DNA of 55,877 nt. Source: Dorea sp. CAG:317 (GTDB lineage Bacteria > Bacillota > Clostridia > Lachnospirales > Lachnospiraceae). The position numbers and the translations under genes are program-made. Location: contig FR892673.1 in the NCBI GenBank assembly GCA_000433535.1, forward strand, positions 94,049 through 149,925, read 5' to 3'. Below are positions 35,701 through 42,601 of this stretch, piece by piece; the stretch's first letter is position 1, and the number at the start of each line of letters is the position of its first letter. The notes under the pieces are model-generated. The model had not been told where the DNA came from and did no database searches. It saw only the letters and a list, made by a program, of their open reading frames with translations.

Positions 35701-36074
35701 GACGCGATTCCGGAGGAGAAGGACAAAACCCGAAGTATGTAGCATTGCTCGCAGGATTTGCCATGCTGTATATGAATCAGAGTAATCGAGACTCTAAGAT
35801 CCGTCTTGTTCTTCTGGATGAAGCTTTTTCCAAAATGGATAAGGAACGAAGTGAGGTATGTCTTCATTATGCAAGGGAGCTGGAATTACAGCTTATTGTC
35901 TGTGTGCCGGATGAGCGTTTGCAGTCACTGATTCGAAATGTGGACAGTGTATATGGATTCCGCAGACATCAGAACCAGATTTCCATGATGCATATTGATA
36001 AAGGCGACTATTTAGCTATGATCGAAGGGGAAAAAGATGAAGAAGAATCTGACACTCAGTCAGTGGCTGATTGA
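32676..36074 (+). CDS. jetC: Wadjet defence protein JetC (SMC/MukB-like ATPase)
   Basis: SMC-like motor of the Wadjet complex, 1132 residues. The N-terminal ATPase half begins NNWGGISHKELSFHEHVNLF and has Walker A GKSGSGKST (35-43). Two long coiled-coil arms (about 260-480 and 680-860) surround a hinge-like central domain. The C-terminal half has the ABC signature region DSGGEGQNPKYVALLAG (about 1010-1026) and Walker B RLVLLDEAFSKMD (about 1043-1055). The start at 32676 follows AGAGGAG within the jetB coding sequence; an in-frame ATG at 32637 lacks a ribosome site. The 3' end overlaps jetD by 38 bases. All ATPase motifs are intact, so the gene looks functional. Confidence 0.92.
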   Translation: MKQSKKIFTKMLLNNWGGISHKELSFHEHVNLFSGKSGSGKSTVMDAIQVILYGSVASTFLNKAADDAKNRRSVLSYLRGEQKDGTANREGTDFCSQIVLEVEDTATNIVTCIGAIFEVGKNDLNLKRYFFFSHSGRIPEDGYISENGSPYTISRLKKLVEQRKVSEDNRGRGEVNRLYPSKEAYLNTLYDVVLGYIELGRFMTMEKSAIALRMTNGTGQFIRDYMFPKSKEGTVSVISEQLGAYREIKERVEDLEKRIGMLEEINGHNLKLVQLKTDEVRTQSILKVIAIEGLKIQLESKKGDLESAIEAAKRSEEKYRSLETQKNQCAADKLQVESQLLASDYGQKEKQLKELRNTIRILAEYSKQWRSVLHGLKKWEENEEVNNYLSNPALQTMEEMETGDFTDDLLGRLRKYLKDTLENVEEEIRDLEENIRKTRKELKEKKEIVDDLKNDRKPYSKELKKARARLQSELRDRYGHPVPVAVFADLFDITDEKWKDAIEGRLGKIKYSLVTPPEYALEAAKIFRKMAGKEFEEFNLINTAAIKRDEPKAKEHTLYEAVETKESYVDLCLRQYLGRIVKCETIEELHEVREGVTPDCYSYSNYMFRHLREKDYRLYACIGTKVSKAKLQELEDEVYRLENSLLADEQMQSSLAEARTYEQLQNYSTEQLVHMSNAAEELEEYYRKEDALIREMKELDEGTLIPQLKEKKKQLEETMSLLEKEAKETDAERLARIKVQANVETELKNISEKLETELEGYVPNESIEQEVLRELESNPEHTYRRQKLKELEKLRQEIEAEADGRAEARNHFNKEYPAYGFTGVEHGNEVYDKVLEQCRKDFEPKYKEEFEQQYRLVYHTLRENVIATIHGEIKAAFRHKREINRMLAKIRFSDSIYQIDILPAENENRQFYEMLMAPELDSKVLDNHGFEGQLSLGEDEFYQKYEAQILRLTEKFMPPRDEDGGKRALHKEEMERYADYRNYLTFSMYEQVKDEDGNIRKNAVDEMAGRDSGGEGQNPKYVALLAGFAMLYMNQSNRDSKIRLVLLDEAFSKMDKERSEVCLHYARELELQLIVCVPDERLQSLIRNVDSVYGFRRHQNQISMMHIDKGDYLAMIEGEKDEEESDTQSVAD

Positions 36075-37266
36075 GAAAACAGACGGAGAAGCATACCGTG
36101 CCGGGAAATTATCTGGGGAATCATCGGAGAAATCATCTGAAAAAGCATATGTAACAAAACATCCGAAAGTAGACCAGCAGATAATTAATCAGATCGGAAG
36201 CCTTACAAAACTGATCAGTCAGGCAAGAGAGATGGAAAAAGATGCGCAGCTTAGCGGATTCATACGGTTTGACTGGCGGGACATGGGAAATGATATCCGT
36301 GCGATACATTATTCTGTAGAAATCATACCGCTTCTCTGCGATAGAGAAGGAATCGAAGATCCGCGGAAGAGGCAGCAGCGCCATATCAAAACGGTAGGAG
36401 AACTGTTGCAGGAAGCATCCCAGTCAGAAGCGGATTGGCTGAAGTCCTATTATCGTTTCCTGTTGACGCGTTTGGAACAGGGGAAGCTTGTCAAGGAAAT
36501 GGATGACGAAGCATGGTTTGCCTGCCTGAATGCAATTGGCAGGCTCCATTGCCCGACTTGGAAACGGGTATTCAGCGCCAGAGTTTTTCGTGATTCCAAA
36601 AGGTTTCAGACGTCATATGAGGACCGAGTAGTGAAAGTCTTAAGAGAGTATTCGGATATGCCCGATAAAGATGTTATGACCAATGAGCAGATTTTGAAGG
36701 CATATGGCATTATTTCTTACACCCAGACATTGGAGTGTAAGGGAACGGTACTTTGCAGAACAGATACAGGGCAGACATTTGATACCGGTGATTTTCCGTA
36801 TGGAGCGGTTTTGAATTCGCAGACAATGGAGCATGCCAAGCCGGTGAACATTGCAAAAATCCGCCGAATCATGACTATCGAAAATAAAGCAAATTACGAA
36901 AATATGTCCTACAAAGAAGATACGCTTTATATTTATTGTCACGGGTTCTTCTCTCCCAAAGAGGTAGAATTCTTGCGGGAGCTGACAGTGTTAGCTGCGG
37001 AGAACGTGGAGTTTTTGCACTGGGGAGATATGGATTATGGCGGAATTCGAATTTTCTTATTTAACAAGGATAAGATATTTCCCGGACTGAAACCTTATAA
37101 AATGGATTGCGAAAGCTTCGTGGCAGCGGTGACATTAAATGCCGGCAGAACACTGGAGGCTGAAAAACGTAAAAAGCTAGAGCAGATGAATGCCGGAGAA
37201 TTGGAAGAACTGCGCAGCAGTATATTGGAGTATGGCATGGAGATTGAACAGGAAATGTTAGTGTGA
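36037..37266 (+). CDS. jetD: Wadjet defence nuclease JetD (TOPRIM, DUF2220-like)
   Basis: Predicted DNA-cleaving subunit of Wadjet, a topoisomerase VI-like TOPRIM nuclease. Of the 409 residues, the N-terminal part (about 1-215) is helical and would contact JetABC and DNA. A winged region about 200-260 follows (MTNEQILKAYGIISYTQTLE). The TOPRIM core begins after LYIYCHGFFSPKEVEFL, with the conserved Glu in EFLRELTVL and the DxD metal-binding pair in HWGDMDYGGIRIF (about 328-340). The start overlaps the jetC end and is preceded by GAAGGGG. A strong terminator follows, closing the operon. Confidence 0.9.
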   Translation: MKKNLTLSQWLIEKTDGEAYRAGKLSGESSEKSSEKAYVTKHPKVDQQIINQIGSLTKLISQAREMEKDAQLSGFIRFDWRDMGNDIRAIHYSVEIIPLLCDREGIEDPRKRQQRHIKTVGELLQEASQSEADWLKSYYRFLLTRLEQGKLVKEMDDEAWFACLNAIGRLHCPTWKRVFSARVFRDSKRFQTSYEDRVVKVLREYSDMPDKDVMTNEQILKAYGIISYTQTLECKGTVLCRTDTGQTFDTGDFPYGAVLNSQTMEHAKPVNIAKIRRIMTIENKANYENMSYKEDTLYIYCHGFFSPKEVEFLRELTVLAAENVEFLHWGDMDYGGIRIFLFNKDKIFPGLKPYKMDCESFVAAVTLNAGRTLEAEKRKKLEQMNAGELEELRSSILEYGMEIEQEMLV

Positions 37267-37278
37267 AGGAGAATGGAT

Positions 37279-37320
37279 AAAGTACAGAACAAACATTCGG
37301 TTTATTCTGTACTTTTATTT
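37279..37320 (+). terminator. Terminator of the jetABCD operon
   Basis: AAAGTACAGAACAAAC (37279-37294) pairs with GTTTATTCTGTACTTT (37300-37315) with one mismatch and a 5-base loop, followed by T-rich sequence. Confidence 0.85.
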
Positions 37321-37327
37321 TATATTC

Positions 37328-37336
37328 TGATATAAT
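37328..37336 (+). promoter_or_regulatory. Possible extended -10 promoter for the 649-residue unknown protein
   Basis: TGATATAAT gives an extended -10 without a clear -35, about 65 bases upstream of the start codon. A second TATAAT occurs at 37359-37364, also without a -35. Confidence 0.4.
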
Positions 37337-37401
37337 AGCGGAAGAGAATAAAAGTAGGTATAATATGCCTATATTGATTAGGAAGAAAGATTTTAGAAAG
37401 T

Positions 37402-39351
37402 ATGAAATATATAAAATGGTTATCACTAAATGATTTGGCATTGGGAATGCAACTGAAAAAAATGGATGAGATTCTCAAAGGCTATTTTGAGGAGAGAGGA
37501 TATTCTGATATAAATGAAGTAATGGAGTTGTTTGTCGTATGCAAATATATGGATGCACAGATATATCCTTCCATTTGGAATGCAACTGAGATAGAGGGAT
37601 ATAAAAGAATTGCAAAAAAGTTTAAAGGTATAGTTAGTAAATATTTTAATACTTTATGCAAGCACGAATTCCAGAGAATTTATAATGATTTGGAATGTGA
37701 TTATAGGAGGTTATTCTGGGAGGCGTTTCGATTATACAAATTATTTGATAAAATAGAATTTTCTTCTATTAAAGATGCAATCGGTGGTAAGAAGTATGCT
37801 GTTCGAAACATTCTTTTTGAAAAGTCAATTGTAGATGTTTATGGTGAAGAAATACGAAAAGAATTATTATCATTTGAAAAAGCTGCTGAATGGCTTTTGG
37901 ACGAGTATGAAGTATATCATGAGTTTGAAAGAGAACGCTTATATTTTCCAAGAGAGTTAAAAATAGATGATAAAAAAGCAATTATCAAGAAATACGTTGA
38001 GTGGGAAAAAGCAAATCTTAATTATTTACAAATTATTGTTAATATACAGGACAATCCTGATGCTTTAGTTATTGGGGATAGACTTAGATTACAGACGAGA
38101 AAGAGAGTGGAAAAAGAACAAGAAAAACTGTTTTCAGGTAATGGAGGTTTCAAAACAGAGATTAATGTCATATTTGGAGAGCTGAAAGAGAATGATTCAG
38201 AGTTTGATATGGATCCACATAAAATTATGTGTAAATATGATTCAAAATGGATTAAAGAAAATCTGGATGAGCCAACATTGTTGAATAATTTTATATATTG
38301 GTTTGGCTATGTGGATATGCAGTGGAGAATTACTCTAGTAGAAAAGGATGTACATAAAGGGATTGTTGAAAAATTTTTGTTTATGCATTCAAAACATTCA
38401 TATGAGCCAGGATATTCAACAAGGATGTTTAACACATTAGCAGAAATTCAAATGGCAGGATATTATCAACAACTAGAAAAAAACGGAAAACAATTGGAAA
38501 ATGTCTATAAGTGGTTTTTTGAAAAATATTTGAAAGATGAATTTTCGATTAATGGTTTCCGAATGAATGTACCGTCTGAAAATACAAGCTATTTAGAAAA
38601 ATGCAGGACAATGCTTTCTGAACTGGATGGTATCCTAAAACAATATAATTTGTATGTCGAAGATGGTTATGTGGATCAAGAATTATTTCAATTATCATCA
38701 TCACATATGAAATTCAGTGATTGTAAAAGTGTCGTAGAAGAAAAATATGTATATGGAATAGGAGATGAATTTAGAATTGCATGTCATCATATGTTTTCAA
38801 CTCAAAGTCATATAACACATATTGAAAGAATAAAAAACTCATATGATTCCTTTTATGAACTTTTGAAAAATGAAACAATCTATGATACAGATTTTGGTGT
38901 ACATACGAAACCTATTTTTACATGGCTAGCAGAGCAAGGATATATTTTGCTGGATAATCATGAAATTAAATTCAATAACTTAGCAAGGATTCGTTTGTTG
39001 AAGCAACTGAATGATAATGATGTTATTAGTTATTGGCATTTAGGAAAGAATTTAAGAGAAGAATTAAAAATGATGCAAACAGATAATCTTGTGATTTTTA
39101 AATCTTCTTTATTTGCTAAGAAGGAATATGAATATTTTGATTATTATTTAAATAAAGCAACATTTAATAATGGTACAGATTTAAGAAATATGTATCTTCA
39201 TGGTTCTCAACCCAATAGTTCAGAAGATGAAAAAATTCATATGAGTAATTACTGGATTATATTGAAATTGTTCATACTTTGCATATTAAAAATAAGTGAT
39301 GATGTTGAAACTTCTGTGTACGTAAAGAAAGGTGACGAAAATATAGAATAG
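37402..39351 (+). CDS. Unknown 649-residue protein with a C-terminal HEPN-like Rx4H motif
   Basis: I do not recognise a named family. The protein is rich in Lys, Glu, Asn, Ile and Tyr, mostly helical by appearance, with no signal peptide or membrane span. Near the end it has TFNNGTDLRNMYLHGSQPN, in which R595-N596-x3-H600 matches the Rx4H signature (polar residue after Arg) of HEPN ribonucleases. The surrounding helices (FKSSLFAKKEYEYFDYYLN before, YWIILKLFILCILKI after) suit a small helical bundle. Similar LRN...HG endings also occur in non-nuclease uncharacterised proteins. It lies directly after the Wadjet operon in AT-richer DNA with different codon use, suggesting a horizontally acquired, perhaps defence-related gene. 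The ribosome site is weak. Confidence 0.7.
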   Translation: MKYIKWLSLNDLALGMQLKKMDEILKGYFEERGYSDINEVMELFVVCKYMDAQIYPSIWNATEIEGYKRIAKKFKGIVSKYFNTLCKHEFQRIYNDLECDYRRLFWEAFRLYKLFDKIEFSSIKDAIGGKKYAVRNILFEKSIVDVYGEEIRKELLSFEKAAEWLLDEYEVYHEFERERLYFPRELKIDDKKAIIKKYVEWEKANLNYLQIIVNIQDNPDALVIGDRLRLQTRKRVEKEQEKLFSGNGGFKTEINVIFGELKENDSEFDMDPHKIMCKYDSKWIKENLDEPTLLNNFIYWFGYVDMQWRITLVEKDVHKGIVEKFLFMHSKHSYEPGYSTRMFNTLAEIQMAGYYQQLEKNGKQLENVYKWFFEKYLKDEFSINGFRMNVPSENTSYLEKCRTMLSELDGILKQYNLYVEDGYVDQELFQLSSSHMKFSDCKSVVEEKYVYGIGDEFRIACHHMFSTQSHITHIERIKNSYDSFYELLKNETIYDTDFGVHTKPIFTWLAEQGYILLDNHEIKFNNLARIRLLKQLNDNDVISYWHLGKNLREELKMMQTDNLVIFKSSLFAKKEYEYFDYYLNKATFNNGTDLRNMYLHGSQPNSSEDEKIHMSNYWIILKLFILCILKISDDVETSVYVKKGDENIE

Positions 39352-39415
39352 TAGAAGAATTACAGAAGGAATTAGAACGTAATCGGTTGATATATAGCCA
39401 AGAATAAAATCAGAT

Positions 39416-40003
39416 ATGTTTAATTTCTCGGTTGTTCAAAAAGAAGGTAATCGAAATGTTATAAGAAATGTAAAATGTTATAATTTGGATCCTATTATTG
39501 CTGTTGGGTATAGAGTTAATTCGAAGAAAGCTGCAAAGTTCCGCCAAGGGGCAACAAACACATTGAAGGAATATATTACTAAAGGTTTTGTTCTTAATGA
39601 TGATATACTTAAATATGGCAAGCCATTTGGAAAAGATTATTTTGATGAATTATTGGAGCGTATTCGTGAGATACGAGCTAGTGAACGAAGAGCATATCAA
39701 AAAATTACAGATGTATTTGAACAGTGCAGTTATGATTATGATAAAATTTGTCACAATGTTTATTGATTATGCAGAGTTAATGGCAGAAGATGAAGTGTTG
39801 ATGAGTATGCAGGATTGGTTAGAACAGACGAATCAATTTTTAAGGAATAACCGAAGAGAGGTACTGGAGGGAAAGGGGAATATTTCTCACGATATGGCTA
39901 TGAAAAAGCTGAAAAGGAGTACGAAATATTTTGAGTCAAACATTATCAGAAGTACGTTTCAGAGTTTGATATGGGAGTAGAACGATATTTAAAAGGTGAA
40001 TAG
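39416..40003 (+). pseudogene. Decayed rhuM-like (virulence RhuM family) gene
   Basis: Remnant of a RhuM-family gene, a group often carried on mobile elements and near restriction systems. The first piece (39416-39766) gives VVQKEGNRNV, KCYNLDPIIAVGYRVNSKK and RIREIRASERRAYQKITDVF, then a stop after DYDK. The expected N-terminal Fic-like/helix-turn-helix start is missing. About 70 residues are absent at the join. The match then resumes in another frame as FVTMFIDYAELMAEDEVLM and FLRNNRREVLEGKGNIS. Near 39900 the frame shifts again to KAEKEYEIF. A last piece, YQKYVSEFDMGVERYLKGE, ends at 40003. With an N-terminal loss, an internal deletion and at least two frameshifts, it cannot make a normal protein. 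Confidence 0.8.
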
Positions 40004-40018
40004 GTAAGGAAGATATTT

Positions 40019-40552
40019 ATGAGTGATGAATTGAAAGGTGCTATTATTACAGCCATAGTTACAGGGATTATATCAATTATAGGATTTGTAGTAACTTATA
40101 ATTCTATGAAGAAAAATTTTAAGAACGAATTGGAAAAAGAAAAGACTAGTGTTCATATTGAAAAAATGTCTACAATACCTTACTTTATTCTTGAATTGCT
40201 GGGGAAAATAATTAAATCCCAAGGTCAAGAAGATATTTTAAATGATTTTAACTGTCTAATGAATACAGTATATGCATATGGTTCAGAAAAGGCGATTTTT
40301 ATTGCGGCAACTATGCAAAAAGAAAATTATGAAAAAGCAGGAACGGATCAGTTTGAAAAATATAGAGCAATATCTTTATATACGTTATTAGCAACTCAAA
40401 TTAAGTATGATGTGACAGGCATTGCAGTAAGCCCAGAATGTTGGCTTCAGATGAAGCTTAATGATTATTCAGCTAACAAGTCAGAGTTTAAAAAAGCGAA
40501 TAATCTCATTGTAAAAGAATTGAATTTGAAATCGGAATTCAAGATAAAGTAA
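40019..40552 (+). CDS. Unknown 177-residue protein with one N-terminal membrane span
   Basis: Not recognised. Residues about 8-27 (GAIITAIVTGIISIIGFVV) form one membrane segment, followed by a Lys/Glu-rich linker likely to be coiled coil (KKNFKNELEKEKTSVHIEK) and a helical cytoplasmic domain of about 120 residues. The layout, a short anchored start plus a charged helical domain, is seen in many small uncharacterised proteins of mobile or defence loci. The ATG at 40019 lies about 7 bases after GTAAGGAAG. Low GC and AT-rich codons match the 649-residue gene upstream rather than uvrB downstream, which starts 12 bases later. Confidence 0.65.
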   Translation: MSDELKGAIITAIVTGIISIIGFVVTYNSMKKNFKNELEKEKTSVHIEKMSTIPYFILELLGKIIKSQGQEDILNDFNCLMNTVYAYGSEKAIFIAATMQKENYEKAGTDQFEKYRAISLYTLLATQIKYDVTGIAVSPECWLQMKLNDYSANKSEFKKANNLIVKELNLKSEFKIK

Positions 40553-40564
40553 AAGGAGACTCAC

Positions 40565-42544
40565 ATGGATCATTTTGAATTAGTATCAGAATATACCCCA
40601 ACCGGCGACCAGCCACAAGCCATCGACCAACTCGTCAAGGGCTTTCAAGAAGGCAACCAATGCCAGACTTTACTTGGTGTCACCGGTTCTGGTAAGACAT
40701 TTACGATGGCGAATGTCATCGCACAATTAAATAAACCGACACTTATTATCGCACATAACAAAACGCTGGCTGCGCAGTTATATGGAGAATTCAAAGAATT
40801 CTTTCCCAATAACGCAGTGGAATATTTTGTATCCTATTACGACTACTACCAGCCGGAAGCTTATGTCCCATCGTCCGACACTTACATTGCCAAGGATTCT
40901 TCCATTAACGATGAGATTGACAAGCTTCGTCTGTCTGCAACAGCTTCTCTCATTGAACGTCGGGATGTAATCATTATTTCCAGCGTGTCCTGCATTTATG
41001 GACTTGGTGAACCGGAAAACTTTGAAAAAATGATGGTATCACTGCGTCCGGGGATGGAAAAAGATCGTGATGAGGTGCTTAGGCAGCTCATTGATATTCA
41101 ATATGATAGAAATGAAATGGATTTTAAACGAGGTACTTTCCGAGTACATGGGGATGTGGTGGAAGTGATTCCGGCAAACGAAGCAGATATGGCAGTTCGT
41201 ATTGAATTTTTTGGAGACGAGATTGACCGCATTACGAAAGTAGATGTGTTGACCGGAGAGATTAAAAGTGAACTAAGTCATGTGGCTATTTTTCCGGCAT
41301 CGCATTATGTAGTAGGAAAAGAAGATTTGGAGCGTGCAGTAAAAGGCATAGAGGAAGAGTTAGAAGAACAGATTAAATATTTTAAAAGTGAGGGAAAGCT
41401 TCTGGAAGCACAGCGAATATCAGAACGGACAAACTTCGATATTGAGATGATGAGAGAAACCGGATTTTGTTCAGGAATTGAGAATTATTCCAGACATTTG
41501 ACCGGCTCGGCGGCAGGACAGCCTCCGAGGACACTTCTTGATTACTTCCCGGATGACTTTATTATGATGATTGATGAATCACATAAGACAGTGCCGCAGG
41601 TGGGTGGTATGTATCATGGCGACCAGTCAAGAAAACGTACCTTAGTAGATTATGGTTTCCGCCTTCCGTCAGCGCTTGATAACCGCCCGCTTAGTTTTGA
41701 CGAGTTTGAGCAGAAAATTGATCAAGTGCTGTTTGTGTCGGCAACACCGGGACCATATGAGGCGGAGCATGAACTTCTTCGGGCAGAACAGGTAATCCGT
41801 CCGACCGGACTGTTAGATCCGGAAGTAGAAGTGCGGCCGGTAGAGGGGCAGATTGATGATCTGATTAGTGAAGTGAATAAAGAAGTTGCCAAGAAAAATA
41901 AGATTTTAATCACAACCCTAACAAAACGGATGGCAGAAGATTTGACCGATTATATGCGGGAACTTGGAATTCGTGTCAGATATCTTCACTCGGATATTGA
42001 TACGCTGGAACGCACGGAGATTGTAAGAGACATGCGTCTGGATGTCTTTGATGTTCTGGTGGGAATCAACCTTTTGCGAGAAGGATTGGATATACCGGAG
42101 ATTACATTGGTGGCGATTCTGGATGCAGATAAGGAAGGATTCTTACGTTCCGAGACTTCTCTCATTCAGACCATCGGACGTGCTGCGCGTAATGCAGAAG
42201 GTCATGTCATCATGTATGCAGACGTGATGACAGATTCTATGAAGCAGGCGATTGAAGAGACAGAGAGAAGGCGTAAAGTACAGATGGCTTATAACGAAGC
42301 GCATGGAATTACGCCACAGACTATTAAGAAAAGTGTAAGAGATCTGATCGCTGTCTCGAAGAAGGTGGCAGCAGAGGAAGTCCGAATGGAGAAAGATCCA
42401 GAATCTATGAGCGAAAAAGAACTGGAGAAATTGGCAAAGGAATTGACAAAGCAGATGAAGAAAGCTGCAGCTGAGTTGAATTTTGAGGCGGCGGCTGAGC
42501 TGCGTGATAAATTAGTTGAGATTAAGAGGATGATGAAAGAGTAG
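40565..42544 (+). CDS. uvrB: Excinuclease ABC subunit B
   Basis: Damage-verifying helicase-like subunit of nucleotide excision repair. The 659 residues show Walker A GVTGSGKTFTMANVI (about 39-53), the beta-hairpin region VSYYDYYQPEAYVPSSDTYI that clamps DNA, the DEAD-like box MMIDESHKTVPQ, helicase motifs VSATPGP and QTIGRAARN. The last 35 residues are the UVR domain that binds UvrA/UvrC. The ATG follows AAAAGGAGA. It starts 12 bases after the AT-rich accessory block, so its native promoter is either displaced or within that block. uvrA follows. Confidence 0.98.
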   Translation: MDHFELVSEYTPTGDQPQAIDQLVKGFQEGNQCQTLLGVTGSGKTFTMANVIAQLNKPTLIIAHNKTLAAQLYGEFKEFFPNNAVEYFVSYYDYYQPEAYVPSSDTYIAKDSSINDEIDKLRLSATASLIERRDVIIISSVSCIYGLGEPENFEKMMVSLRPGMEKDRDEVLRQLIDIQYDRNEMDFKRGTFRVHGDVVEVIPANEADMAVRIEFFGDEIDRITKVDVLTGEIKSELSHVAIFPASHYVVGKEDLERAVKGIEEELEEQIKYFKSEGKLLEAQRISERTNFDIEMMRETGFCSGIENYSRHLTGSAAGQPPRTLLDYFPDDFIMMIDESHKTVPQVGGMYHGDQSRKRTLVDYGFRLPSALDNRPLSFDEFEQKIDQVLFVSATPGPYEAEHELLRAEQVIRPTGLLDPEVEVRPVEGQIDDLISEVNKEVAKKNKILITTLTKRMAEDLTDYMRELGIRVRYLHSDIDTLERTEIVRDMRLDVFDVLVGINLLREGLDIPEITLVAILDADKEGFLRSETSLIQTIGRAARNAEGHVIMYADVMTDSMKQAIEETERRRKVQMAYNEAHGITPQTIKKSVRDLIAVSKKVAAEEVRMEKDPESMSEKELEKLAKELTKQMKKAAAELNFEAAAELRDKLVEIKRMMKE

Positions 42545-42601
42545 ATATAGACCGATAGATGATGAAAGAACAGATAACGAAGGGAACGAAGTAGTAGAAG
42601 C

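Noticed and set aside
37267..40564. Transposase, integrase or attachment repeats bounding the accessory block
   Set aside because: No transposase or integrase fragment and no direct or inverted end repeats could be seen.
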